Part shown: positions 1 through 11,230 of the stretch, piece by piece
Position numbering within the stretch: position 1 is the first letter of the stretch
Layout: each line of letters starts with the position of its first letter
NCBI GenBank assembly: GCA_029204225.1
Contig: CM055099.1
Span: 64,229,614-64,293,613 of the forward strand
Origin: Diphasiastrum complanatum
Lineage: Eukaryota > Streptophyta > Lycopodiopsida > Lycopodiales > Lycopodiaceae
DNA: 64,000 bases
Direction of reading: 5' to 3'
The notes under the pieces: model-generated
What the model was told of the DNA's origin: nothing
Seen by the model: only the letters and a program-made list of their open reading frames with translations
Databases searched by the model: none
Translations under genes and position numbers: made by a program

Positions 1-26
1 GAGAGAGAGAGAGAGAGAGAGAGAGA
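1..26. repeat. (GA)n microsatellite at window edge
   Basis: Thirteen GA units run from the first base, so the true left end lies outside the window. It is the first of eight GA/CT tracts here. Confidence 0.97.
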
Positions 27-403
27 TTCCCAACTTAGAACAAGGATGTAGTAGAGAGATGTGATAGCAAGCTGAAAGCTAACATCCAAACGACTTGAAT
101 GCAAAATGAATGGTTTGATCGAGAACCCATCAAGCTTATAGATTTGAATTGGAAGCTTGCATGAAAAGCAAGAAAATAAAAAGGATTGAGTGGGTAAAAC
201 CTTTATTAAGGGTCAAGTAACAAGAAACAATTGCATAAACCAAAGGCTTTTGCCACACCATCCTTTGTTATTTTTTTCCTTTTCATGCGAACCGTCCAAT
301 TCAAGTTCATAGCGTTGATGGGATTGTTGTCCGATCCCATACAGGTTGGTTGGGTTTTTTTCGGCCCATTGTGCTCAACTCACTATGACATCGTTCTACG
401 TCT

Positions 404-407
<4 letters not shown>

Positions 408-483
<76 letters not shown>
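408..483. repeat. (TC)38 microsatellite
   Basis: Uninterrupted TC repeat of 76 bp. Open frames through it (poly Ser-Leu on plus, poly Arg-Glu on minus) are artefacts of the repeat. Confidence 0.97.
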
Positions 484-486
<3 letters not shown>

Positions 487-574
487 CTTGAGGCTTAGGG
501 CCCAAAATAGTGTAAAGCTTAGTACTCTATTTGGCATTTACATTACATGAAGATTGCAGGCCAACTTTTTAAGA

Positions 575-725
575 CTTTTTTTTTTTTGAATACGCTTGGC
601 AATGCCATTTATGGAGCTAGTCTCCTTAGATGTCACTACATAGTCACTGTGGTCGGGATTCAAGCCTGCACCTTTCTGGTGGCAGTCAACAACTCTACCC
701 AGTGCACCCCACTGTGATGGATACA
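575..725 (-). mobile_element. tRNA-derived SINE
   Basis: On the minus strand a tRNA-like head is followed by an A-rich tail. A B-box-like GGCTTGAATCCC lies at 655-666 and an A-box-like TGGGTAGAGTTG at 690-701, in the order and near the spacing expected of an internal RNA polymerase III promoter. The body ends in a run of A residues (T residues at 576-587 on plus). This is the classic plan of plant SINEs, which move using LINE machinery. The head does not fold into an intact cloverleaf by eye, so it is not called a tRNA gene. I could not define target-site duplications. Confidence 0.65.
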
Positions 726-726
726 T

Positions 727-1469
727 TTTTCATTTTTGTATCCATTTGAAGCTTAATAAGCGTGATCACCATTTTTCAAAGCCCATGGGCTTTTTGAGGA
801 AGACAATTATCCCATATATATTGCCTTGAAATGAAGAAGCAAGGTCAAAAGAACAAGAAGGAAGTGTTGTTCAAGTTTACTTTACTTCTTCTATCTCATG
901 TTTTAAATCTTCATGTGAATGAGTGAAAATTGTCAAGATATGGTAAAACTAGTTACATTGGTTTACATCATTTTGATAATGGAATTGTACTAGCTTTCTT
1001 TGCTGGTTTTGATGATGAAAATGAAACTATTGGAGGTTCATTATATCACTCATTCATGCCTAAGTTCTCAAGGTTTGAACTATGTGGCGCCAATGCTTGG
1101 AGATTGTCAATTTCTGGTGAATCTATGGTCATTTTCTTGTGTCAAGTGGATCTTGAAGGACTAGTACTACATACTAGTTATATGGAGTCATATGGAGCTG
1201 GATTAGCATTATTGTTGTACTCTTACTCATGAATTTCCAAGGTTTGATGGTTTCTTGTGGTTTTAGCCAAATTTTCTAGGCATCTTGCATGTAAATTGGC
1301 TTATCGAAGACATGATAATTTTCAATATTTATAGATAGATGTTATGTGAGAATAGTTTCCATCCACTCCAAATGAGTTATTTGAAAAATAGAATTCTATG
1401 CCAAATATTAACCTTTACGACTATGTAATCCATTGAGGATGTTATCATGATGCCATTCCTTGGCTTGTA
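727..1469. other. Stretch without a recognised gene
   Basis: A 100-codon plus-strand frame (930-1232) is open but has no motif I recognise and no repeat partner elsewhere in the window. Nothing else is supported. Confidence 0.5.
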
Positions 1470-1960
1470 TGTGAAGATCTTAAAACAGGCCATGAGTGCG
1501 GCTTTCATGTTGTCCGGGAGTATGTCAAGTATCATCCAGTAGGTATGGTCGCTCTATGTAAATCTGAGATTAGGGGATTCGCACGCTTGGGGATGTTGTT
1601 GTTGCTGGTCCTTCGCGGCCTGACCTCCTTCGCCGTGCTTCAACTACTCAGGGTGCCACTGCTTCTCATGCAGCTCTAGATAAAGAGCGAGATTATTCAC
1701 ATCGCACTCGTAGAGAAGACTTTATTCCTTTTGCTTTGGAAACTTATGGGTGCCTGCATAAGAAATTCGATGATTTTCTATCATCTTGTGCAGCTTTTGC
1801 AGCGAAACTCCAAGGACGCGGTGCCTCACCTTCTTGTTGCTTCCCTCCTTTGTGAGCAAATTTTTGGTTGTACCGAGAAGTTTGTTTCGGAAAAGCGAGG
1901 TGATTTTAAAAGACAGGCCTATCGTGGATTATGAGAATATAAGCTCTCGATGCAAGGTGT
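1470..1960 (+). pseudogene. LINE ORF2 C-terminal fragment, frameshifted
   Basis: The plus strand encodes the same C-terminal segment as the LINE at 56.6-57.2 kb. GFHVVRE appears near 1500, then after a frame change RTLGDVVVAG, LLRRASTTQGA, SHAALDKE and EDFIPFALETYGCLHKK between 1580 and about 1780. In the better copy this segment follows a CSCG...H...C zinc-knuckle-like motif and reverse transcriptase. Only the tail is present, as expected of a 5'-truncated LINE, and at least one frameshift makes it non-functional. Confidence 0.8.
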
Positions 1961-3100
1961 CTTTAGAGATGAAGTAGGTATTGGAGATATTGTAGGACCA
2001 TGAGTTCCATCAACATTTTGTTCATATGACAAAATCAAAACTGTCTAGGACATGAGTAGCATAAAGAGCAAAGCAAAGACTTGGCAATGATGTGGAAGGT
2101 GATGGAATGAAAAAAAGGAGGATTGTCAATGTTGTGATACAATATTTGTGAAATTCACCTAACAAGATGAATGAGATTGACAAGATCGATGTTTTTGCTT
2201 TGGCTTTCTAAATTATTGTGCATGAGGTGGAATAGCTTGGGCATTTGAAACATGAGAAATGTACATATGCGTGAATGAGCTGCAAAACATGAGATGTCTT
2301 AGTAAGACATCTTCAGAAAAGCATTTTGTGTGCTTTTCCCAAAGCACATGCTTCACATGTTTTACCACACTTTGACAAAAAATTGGCCATACTAAGGACT
2401 TTCTCCTCTTTGCATATTGACTCCATGGATTTGAAGATCATCCAACTTGAAAAGCCTCCCAAATCTTGTCTCTCTTGCAATCACCTCTCCACTCATTTTG
2501 ATTAAGAAAGCATTAACATCATAACCTGATGTGCTAATATTAACTAGCATCACCTCTTTTGTAAATGCAGATCGTATATTTCATTTCAGCTAGAAAACAA
2601 CGAAACAAAATTCTCTCCATCTACTCATCGCTTGCACATTAAAGGAGGATAGAATTATTGAATTGAATATCATCCAAGAAACTTTGAATAGATAGGATCA
2701 CAATAAGCACCGAATCAAAGTTTTTGCAGTTCAAAAATTTGTAATTTTGACACATATCCATAGAAAATGGGTTTGTGTCATAACTGTAAATCTTTGAATT
2801 GCATATTAGGCAATAAACTTGGATTATGTTGGATCAAAAAGAGTGCCAAGGCTATTTCAAACTTTTGCAATCCAAAAATCCTCAGTTAAGATACAAACTC
2901 CATATGATTTCATTCTTTAATAGCTTGCAACATATTTTGTAATTTGATTTTCTATCAGATTTATCTATCTAATACCAAGATGTCTAAGTATCATCTCCAT
3001 CTCCATATCCATTTTCCTACAAAATGCATTCCAATGTTGAAAATGAATGTGAAAGAATCCACATTGTTAGCTCTCGAAATCATGCATCATAGGATGGAGT
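1961..3100. other. AT-rich stretch without a recognised gene
   Basis: No long frame, RNA gene or clear repeat structure is visible. It may contain decayed upstream parts of the coding family that becomes recognisable at 3108. Confidence 0.5.
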
Positions 3101-3107
3101 TATCTAT

Positions 3108-3478
3108 GGGCTGATGGAAGTTTATATCCAATAGATCCAAGCTCAATGCAATATCCAGACTTTGGATTAGTCACACAACTCATACTATTTTTGTGTGAAG
3201 GACACAATGGCCTATTGGGTTATTGTGAAAGAATGAAAAGTTATGGCATTGGTAACTCAATGCAAGAAATCCAATGTTTGGAAAAAGAGTTTGCTATTAT
3301 ACTGTTGAAAACCCGTGGTGGCATACTTTTCATTCTGCAAATTGCTATTAATGAAACTAACATAAATTCTTCACAGGAACTGAATTTGCTTTCCAAAAAA
3401 TTAAAGACCAGTAGAACTTTATGCATCGAGAGATGTCACATTCTTGTGCGAGAATGGCAGCATTTGTCAGCATCCTAG
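3108..3478 (+). pseudogene. Unrecognised repeated coding family, copy A
   Basis: The frame encodes WADGSLYPIDP, PDFGLVTQL, CEGHNGLLGYCERM and a helical, Lys/Glu-rich tail ending at 3478. The same series occurs at 47.5-47.7 kb (WVDGSIYPNDP, PDFKSVTHL, CEGNSRLLGYCQRL), so the protein sequence is conserved between two dispersed copies. I do not recognise the family. Copy B continues for about 1.8 kb with probable introns; copy A stops just before the 3' end of the convergent zinc-finger gene. It is probably a fragment of a multicopy gene or transposon protein. Confidence 0.6.
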
Positions 3479-3508
3479 ACCTGTAATTTATATATATGTA
3501 CAGTTATG

Positions 3509-5137
3509 TCATCGAGATCCACCAGAGAGTTCTTCCTCCTCAGATACCACTTCCTCACGGTCTGCAATATCATGAGGGGCGTGAGTATCACCAAAGGCTT
3601 TAATGTGATCTTTAAGGGAACGCTTATGCTTGAAATCGGAACCGCATGTGCAGAGCCAAAGCTTGCCGCAATTCTTTTCATGAGTACGCCAGTCACCTCG
3701 AACTGCAAATGCCTTGCTGCATTTACGACATGGAAAAGGTTTGATACCATGCTTACGCTTATAATGTGTTTGCAGAGTACGGAAATCCTTGAGTGGCTTT
3801 GCACGTGGATGATCTATGTTATTTCGGCAGCCTATCGCACAACAGTAACAGGGAAGTCTAAGCAGGGATGTAGGTTGCATTCCTCGCAACGAATCAGGGC
3901 CTTTTCGATACTGCGATCCATGTCCCCACATATGCATCTGCCAAAGAGACAATAGCGGATAAGAAACAGATTACGGAATATAAATCAATGAATGCGAACA
4001 AAAAAACTGCGATCATCTCAACTTCAAAGCTCAAGTTTCAAAATTTTCGGTGATCAACAGAATATCCAAATCTTAAAACATGCATCAAACAATAGAGAGA
4101 TGAAGGACCTTAATGACTCTTGGAGTTGGTTTCTTATTGTTTCAAAGCTCCAACTATTCTCCAGTTTATTACAATCATACGTACTACAAATGGTGACTGA
4201 CTCAAGTGGTCTAACATTCGTGTAGTTTAAAATGATCTGATTGGCGCTTACTTCTAGGGAGCGAATAGAAGTTTCAAAATAATCATGAACATTGAACACT
4301 AATCGGAGAAGAAAAACTATATGGAGACTCGAAAGTCGAAAGTGGAGGGCGAGGCTGTAGCTGCGTGCGGACAGCAACACAAGCTACAATGAATAGTCAT
4401 TATATTTTAGCAAGTGCTTTACTACATAGAAAATTACTGCAAAAAAAGCAGAAATTGAAGCAAAAGTAGCATGGTTGACGGATTCTTCCACGCCATACCT
4501 GCATATTGTTGTATCGGTTGAAAGTTTTGCTACAAAGTGAGCAAGAAAACTGTGTCGGCCCAATGAGAATCTGAGCCGGGTTAGGAATCCAATACTGATC
4601 ATCTGGGAGCCTTTCTTTCGTTTGCTGCAAATCCTTGTCGTAGTTGCTATTATGCATGCCGGAAGCTTCTTTAAAGTTGGGTGGTCCAATCTGTAGTGCT
4701 TTTGTCACTCCCTCGTCAGGATCAGTTTTGGCATGGCCATAGCCGGTGTATCTTGGTAAATGAACAGCAGTAGTAGCAGGAGGTAGAGCAATATCAGGTT
4801 CTGGAGGTCTAAGACTTAAGACAGGGCCGTCCTCGGTTTCCAAACTACGTTGGAGTGGCAATTGCATCTGCTGCTTCGTCATGGAGTGGTGTTCCTGGAA
4901 AATGTATTTACTATTTGACGCTGAGTTGGTCGAAGCATTAAAGCTGCAGTTACTAGCAAGAGGAACCCAACAGAATCCCTGATCAATAAAAGTAGTCTCT
5001 TGTGGACGCTGATCAGAAAACGTGTATGCGACATGTGATTCCAGCCACTCGGAGAAAGTTAACGGTCGATCAGCTCTGATTGCGACAATGGGCTGGGCGA
5101 TTGCCATAGAACTTGAATATTCACATCGCGATCCCAT
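3509..5137 (-). CDS. WIP: WIP-family C2H2 zinc-finger transcription factor
   Basis: Two exons give a 355-residue protein: 5137-4499 (213 codons) and 3937-3509 (142 codons plus TGA). The 561-bp intron has CAG|GTATGG and CAG|ATG boundaries in phase 0. The name-giving WIP triad is at residues 183-185, just before finger 1 (C199, C202, H215, H219), which the intron splits. Three more plant-type fingers follow: C245/C250...H271/H276, C283/C286...H299/C303 and C309/C311...H324. The region [34 protein letters not shown] and [12 protein letters not shown] is near-diagnostic of WIP proteins (TT1, NTT and relatives), nuclear factors acting in seed-coat, transmitting-tract, root and vascular development. 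Residues 1-180 are low in conservation and include a short acidic/proline segment. No frame damage is seen, so the gene looks functional. Which WIP member it corresponds to cannot be told from this window. Confidence 0.93.
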
Positions 5138-5567
5138 CCTCTCAGTACATGAAATAGCAGCAAATCTCTATCTCTCCCTTTCTTTCCTTGATTCGCTTTG
5201 TGCTACTTCTATCACTGATCTACATGTTCCTCTATGCTCCCAAGCATTTCTCCAACTGAATTTCATAATCTTCTTGTATGCAGGAACACGGCACATACAC
5301 TGACTCCAGACATCAAGATCAAGCTATAAAAAGATGATCCTAGACAAAAACGAGAGAGCACGGAATGTAGAATTAGTAAATGCACAGAGACCAAAAGTGA
5401 CAGAGATTCGGTCCGGATTACAAACAGCGACGGATGGTGCCTTGGAGAAGAAAGCTGGGCCAGGATGTCTGAGTCAAAGAAGGGAGTCAAAACTAGGTAA
5501 GCCTATAACCCACATCAAATTCTTTGTACAACAACATAGCCACAAACATTGCAAGCGAGCAAGATCC

Positions 5568-5570
<3 letters not shown>

Positions 5571-5606
<36 letters not shown>
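5571..5606. repeat. (GA)18 microsatellite
   Basis: Perfect GA tract 434 bp upstream of the WIP start codon; it reads as CT on the coding strand. Confidence 0.97.
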
Positions 5607-5608
<2 letters not shown>

Positions 5609-5736
5609 AGGGAGAATCAGCCCATTCCCATTCGCCCACATCAATAAAAAATTCTTCGTACACCAACACCATGTCCATAGACAAAGCGAGAGAGCAAGAG
5701 ATCGGGAAGAATTAGCCTAGCCCATCCTTGAAAAGG

Positions 5737-5739
<3 letters not shown>

Positions 5740-5772
<33 letters not shown>
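5740..5772. repeat. (AG)16 microsatellite
   Basis: Second AG tract upstream of the WIP gene, about 130 bp beyond the first. It is followed by a doubled GAATTCAGT motif. Confidence 0.97.
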
Positions 5773-5776
<4 letters not shown>

Positions 5777-6193
5777 CTGAATTCAGTGAATTCAGTGAAG
5801 AGAGGGGGTTGCCTAGAGAAGTAGGGGGGGAAGGGAAGCGTGACGATATGAGATGGGGAGTGAATTGTATAAAATTCATGATTTATGAAAGAAAGTGCGA
5901 GAAAGACAGTAAACACGGGGCAGTCAGTCTTTGGTCCGCTTCAGGTCGTAGAGGACCGACACAGGAGAGAGGGTCTCCGTAGAGAAGGACAGATTCTCCG
6001 AGCCCGCCCCACATAAACTTCTAATCTCAGCCTGCAGCACGCGGGGGACCGCAAAGGCCACTCCAAAAGGCTTTCTACTGCCACTAAGCAGCACCAAATA
6101 TGATGGCAATCAATCAAAGACCCCCTTAAAACACATTCACTTATCCAAAAACAAATCATTATATGCCCACTTACAAATCATATCTATAAATGC

Positions 6194-6221
6194 ACACACA
6201 TATATATATATATATGTGTGT
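6194..6221. repeat. Perfect 28-bp palindrome of CA/TA/TG repeats
   Basis: ACACACA, seven AT units, then TGTGTGT form a perfect inverted repeat centred between 6207 and 6208. It is a compound microsatellite that can extrude as a cruciform. Confidence 0.9.
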
Positions 6222-6530
6222 CTTTCTTTGTCCCTTTCACAGCATGCTATAGGTTTGTAGAGTCAAACCCTATGTAAACACTCGTGGTGCCAAAGTGGTG
6301 TGAAAAGGATGGGTTAGAGACTCAACTCTTATAGCTTGTCATGAAACCAATCTTACCTCAACTCACCACGCTTTTCACTCAATAGGTTGTAAAGAAACTA
6401 ACCTTACTATACAAAGTATAGGAATGGAATTAGTAGAATTTCTCAAAAATAGATACTCTAGACATGAGCATATAACCCCTTTCATAAGGATGACTCAAAA
6501 GAGGTTTCCCGAGCATTGCCAATGAGTAGA

Positions 6531-6532
<2 letters not shown>

Positions 6533-6603
<71 letters not shown>
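6533..6603. repeat. Compound (TG)n(AG)n microsatellite
   Basis: About 16 TG units switch directly to about 19 AG units at 6564/6565. Confidence 0.97.
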
Positions 6604-6606
<3 letters not shown>

Positions 6607-8806
6607 TCACAAACAAAATTTCATTTCACAAAAACTCTTATGTGAACAACTAATGAGAAATAGACACTTAATAGTTGGCATTATGACATGAATTTCCATG
6701 TGGACAACCAATGAGTGGCTACCACCTAGCATGTGTGCATTCCATTGAAATATGCATGTGCTATGTGACAACCAAGTCTTTGGTTGTCCACATGAAAATT
6801 CTATCAATTCAAGAAAAGTAACAATCATCCAAAAATAATACTAGTAACTTGCATCTCAACATTTTTTTAGTGAGGATGTTTTCCTTGGGCCTTCCGCCCG
6901 TGCTAGAGATGATGTGCTTGAGGAGAATTGTCAAAGTGCCAAGGGTGAAAGCACAATTTGAACTCCACATTCAAACTTGGAGGAATCTCTCAACGGATTG
7001 ATTTCAGAGAATAAATGAGGTTTTAGTCTCTTCGTCCTATGATCCTTGGCCTATTGGTTTCCATTATTGTGTGATATGAAATAATATTTGACGATCAAAG
7101 GCTAAGGGCCACAAAAGCAGTCCCTTGGTCTATACGTAGTCATGGAGCATATGGGTACATCCTAAGCTTTTATAATATGTTTTTTGTAAGGGTAAAATTG
7201 TTATTGTCTTAGAAAAGTAGAATTAGGGCTTATGAGAAAATTTGCAAGACAATATGGCCATAAAACCTTTTATACAAAAGTGCCCATGGCATAATGAGCA
7301 ATATGGCCATAAAGCCCTTCACATGTGCAATAGCACAAAAATCATGCCTTATAGTGTCATAGATAAATCCCAAGAGGCATATAATATGGAGAAGCTTGGA
7401 CCTATCATTTCATCGAGCATGCGTTTAGAATTTTTTACTATTATCATCATGGCTTTGATACTTTAACAACCTCCTTACGCTAGGTGCCTTTCTGGCCTCT
7501 GTATATCCATTACTAGATCATATTTGAAATACATGAAATGGGGCCCTTCTAAGCTATAAAGATCATGTGCATCTTGTTTATACTATTGGTAAAGATGATA
7601 TCTTTACTCGTTATAAAAAAGGAACAAAGAAAATAAAATGCTCTAACATATTTGCATGGACTTTATTGCCCATAAACTTTTTTAGCTAATAGACCGAAAT
7701 TTTCCTTACTTGAATCACTATTGTTGCGAGATTCTCTTGCAAAGAGTATGGTTTACGATAAGATAAGTCAACTTTTTTTTTAAGGCGATGGTTACTAGTG
7801 GTTCTTATTTTTTTTTCCCTTTTTTGCAATGGAAATTTATTAGCTTCTTGTTTTGTTATTTATAACATGTACAAAATGGCATAGCCTTATTTGAATCAAC
7901 CTCCTTGATATGTCTCTTCTCCACCACAAAGATTGAGATGACTTTGATCATTCTCTCAAATTATCACAACCCCTATCTTGTCATGTAGTACATGTAATTA
8001 TCCCATCTGCTTAAATATCGCAATGCTAAATATAGCCATGGAGCTAAATTAGAATAGAATTTGTTAATAGGATAGTTAATAAGAAGGCTTGATCAACCGC
8101 ACTATATTTGTGAGTAACAAGATTTGTGATAATGGTTGTAGGCCCAAATTAGCCAAAATCATATTAGAGAAAAAAAGGACCATTATAAATAGCTGAAGAC
8201 GTGCTAAATTTAAAGGCTATTCTACATTTGTCATTTTTGAACTCTTAGTGATCTTGGAGCTTCTCTTTGAGAGCTTTCTTGATGTAATCTATAAATTATG
8301 TGCCTAAAATTACATGAGAGCTTTGATTTTGCTCTAGTTTCAGGCCCAATGTAATGAATGGTCAATAATAAATGAAGAAATCTACCTTACTTTGCCTATC
8401 TGATGAAGGTTTGACAATTTTATGTAGTTTTTTTATTTCTTGATGATTATCTTGATTTTTTGTTTTTCTATACAATTTTGATGTCTAAAAATGGACTAGA
8501 TGCTTAAATGCTAGGATTGCCACATGACAAATTTGGTATCACAACATCAGATCCTTTACCTGTCTGATTTGGTAGTTTTTCTTTAGGTTTGGTTGAGTTT
8601 CTATTTACTAGTTTCTTAATTTTTTAATCTTAAAAAATGTTTGATTCAGTTTTTGGCCTATCAATCTTTATTTTTTGTGTCCCATTCTAATTGGCTAATT
8701 TTGATACATTGCATCTAGACTAGAATTTCTATGTTTTTTTGATGAAATGCCAAGAAGTAACCATTTAGGGCAAGTTTAGGGAAATTGGCCAAATGATATT
8801 TTAGCA
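6604..8806. other. AT-rich stretch without a recognised gene
   Basis: About 2.2 kb with only short frames and several poly-T/poly-A runs. No coding motif, RNA gene or terminal repeat was recognised. Confidence 0.5.
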
Positions 8807-9850
8807 TCATAACTCTGCAAACCGTTTGGAGACGTACTCTCCACCTTTGTCTATCCGTAGCTGTTTGACTTTCTTGGCAATCCATTTCTCAACCCGAATT
8901 ACAAACTCTGTAAATTTGTCCAATGCTTCTGATTTGTTATGAATGAAGTACACAGTTGCAAACTTGCTGAAGCCACCTATGAAGGTGATGTAATATCTTG
9001 AACCTCCCAAAGAGATCACATCAAAGAGTCCACAAATGTCTGAGTGTACTAACTCCAGGAGCTAGTCCTGAATGAGTGCCTGGTAAAAGGTGTAGATGAC
9101 ATCTTGGCTTTGTTGCATGCATCACAAGACTTCAGACTTGTTGCATCCTTGATGCTAAAGCCTATGAATACTCCATTCTGACTAGCGTTGTACAGATTCA
9201 TATGACACAGTCTCCTATGCCATAGAATGTTGTCCATTGTCTCATGGATCTGATGAGCTTGCTCAATAGGAACTCGTATCTTTAGGTGATACCGATTGCC
9301 TTTACGCTTGCCTTCTGTAATAAGATGACTGGTTTTAGATTCAACCACTGTATATGAATCACTTGCAAATGTGACAGACATGTCTGCATATACCATCTTT
9401 GCTATAGATAGCAGATCTTTCTAAAGTGTAGGCACATATAAGACATCTTCAAGTATCTTCTTATTTTTAAACTTGCTTGCAGTGCATTTCACATATCTTT
9501 TGCATTAGAGATAGATGCAAGGTCAAGAGTGCTTTGTCCTTGGAATAGTCTTTTTTCTTGGTGTATAGGGCCAAGGACTTGTCTTTGATGGACATGCCAT
9601 TGGTCTATCTCTGCATTTCTTCTTGAAGTAGATGACCGATCACCTTTTGAAGAGTGAGGTCGGGTTGTATGGAGATCATCACCACAAAGTGTTCATACGA
9701 CTTTGGAAGAGAAGAAAGCAAGGTCATAACGGCATCATCATCTTGAATAGCACATCTTACAGCTGATAACTGATCCAATAAAGATTTGAAACTGTTGATG
9801 GGAGAGCCCACCAAAAAGTTGGTCCCGGGTACAAAAAGTGGGTCCCGCAA
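8807..9850 (-). pseudogene. Degenerate Copia gag-pol fragment
   Basis: Read on the minus strand, the order is gag, end of protease, GAG-pre-integrase, integrase. Gag remnants lie at 9850-9605 (LLSSLPKSYEHFV, IGHLLQEEM). A protease-end LEDVLYVPTL-like segment lies near 9450, the pre-integrase motif LWHRRLCHMN lies inside 9396-9049, and the integrase core start (GGSRYYITFI, then RIDKGGEYVS) lies in 9019-8807. The integrase motif is normally RSDNGGE. Reverse transcriptase, RNase H and both LTRs are absent, and several frameshifts and stops separate the pieces. It is a dead internal fragment. Confidence 0.88.
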
Positions 9851-10589
9851 AAGACAAAAAATCGATTCCGTTGCTGCGCGCCCGTTACCATTGTCTACGT
9901 GCCAGTAAGCGCCGACGGGTCAATGCTGCCAGTGAACAAAAATAAACATCTTTGACACCTTGAAAGCAGCACTGGCCCACCTCTCTTGTTAAAATATTTG
10001 TAAGAAAAAAGTTTTCTTTTAGAAATTGCATGCTCACATAATCAAAAATTCACAAGCCTTTCTTGATTGATTCTTCTTCTAGGAACATGCAGGACATTGG
10101 TACTGATTGATGAAGCTGCCACTCATCAACTTTTCATTAAATTTTTTTTTTTAATGCCTTGAGATAATTCAGGTACAGGTTTGCCCACAAGAATGGCACT
10201 GAATAAAAAGTAAACTAAGATTTGGACGAAGCTCACTTGTTTGGCAGCTGGAATTGCATACATATTGTAGTCTTTAGAATTCAGCCGAGTCGGTGGCACC
10301 ACAGAAGATGCTGGCAGTCCGTATACCATAAAAGATATTTGGTACAAAGAATGGAGAGGAATATTAGCGACTGTGAAACTCCCTCACAACTTACAAGGCA
10401 ATATTTATAAGTAAATAATCACAGTAAGCATAGGCTATTTATCTCCAGCTGGTTTGAACAAATATGCAGTGTCAAAAAATCGTTCTGCATGCTTCACAGA
10501 TGAGAAAAGCTTGAGTACCTTCAGGAATCCATCCCAATGATGTAGCTTGAATGAGTAGTTAAAGCCAAAAAACTGAAAGTATACTGTGT

Positions 10590-10964
10590 TTGGGGAAGAT
10601 GGTGCTCCTTGATATCGGTACTCGTGCACTGCTCATAGGAGCAGCAATTATCGTGGCACTACTGGTCATCATTCTGACTTTTCTATGGTTGAAATGTGCG
10701 AAAAAATACAGGCATTGGCGTGGTGATGGTAAAAAACTGCCTTCTGATGCGAAACATGGGGGTAAAGCAAGCGATCAAAAGGACCACTCTCAAGATCTAG
10801 AAAAAGGAAAGAATCAGCCAGCTAATCTGAAAAAAGGAAAGAACTATCCAGCTACCCTAGAAAAAGCAATGGATAATCCAGGTACTGCCAATTATGGTAA
10901 TTCTGCTGCTTATGTTTCTACAATAAGAGAGAAGATTAGAGAAATTGAAGTTACATATTCGTAA
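10590..10964 (+). CDS. Possible small single-pass membrane protein or exon
   Basis: A 124-codon frame has a strong hydrophobic segment at residues 14-34 (IGAAIIVALLVIILTFLW), a basic stop-transfer flank (KCAKKYRHWR) and a Lys-rich linker. The linker repeats a roughly 10-residue unit three times (LEKGKNQPA, LKKGKNYPA, LEKAMDNPG). A second open stretch at 10985-11230 on the same strand could be a later exon. I do not recognise the family, and no repeat partner occurs in this window. It may be a host gene exon, a fragment, or chance; the membrane helix followed by basic residues is the main support. Confidence 0.35.
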   Translation: MGKMVLLDIGTRALLIGAAIIVALLVIILTFLWLKCAKKYRHWRGDGKKLPSDAKHGGKASDQKDHSQDLEKGKNQPANLKKGKNYPATLEKAMDNPGTANYGNSAAYVSTIREKIREIEVTYS

Positions 10965-11230
10965 GTTGAAGTGTTGGAACACGTTTGCTTTACAAGCTAC
11001 AAATACTTTGGAAGATCCATGCAGCCATGCAGCCATGCATACATAGCCATTTGCACAAAATTTTCATTGTAATCGGTTCAAAGGATTATGCGATCCTGCA
11101 AAATCTGCTGAAGTTGGCTCACAATATCTCAGCTACAAACATCCTTCAAATATCGGAAGCTACTGAAAAGATGTCAAGTGCGGTGATCACTGCTCAGAAT
11201 AAATTAGCTTTCAGCTCAAGGATGAAATAA

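Larger units (their letters stand above)
5138..6190 (-). promoter_or_regulatory. Upstream region of the WIP gene
   Basis: This is the 5' leader and promoter side of the minus-strand zinc-finger gene. It holds two GA microsatellites (CT on the coding strand) at 5571-5606 and 5740-5772 and a more GC-rich block at about 5930-6080. CT-rich leaders are common in plant promoters, but no TATA box or start site could be fixed. Confidence 0.4.

Noticed and set aside
408-491. Open frames through GA/CT microsatellites (poly Ser-Leu and poly Arg-Glu), also at 5571, 44121 and 54849
   Set aside because: Any dinucleotide repeat is open in several frames; nothing outside the repeat supports coding.
575-725. 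A tRNA gene in the SINE head
   Set aside because: Only the Pol III boxes are tRNA-like; no full cloverleaf or acceptor stem could be drawn.
3506-3955. Long plus-strand frame overlapping the zinc-finger exon
   Set aside because: It is the antisense shadow of the conserved WIP exon 2.
10126-10629. Minus-strand frames with a hydrophobic segment opposite the possible membrane protein
   Set aside because: Could be exons of an unknown gene, but no splice series or family motif was convincing.
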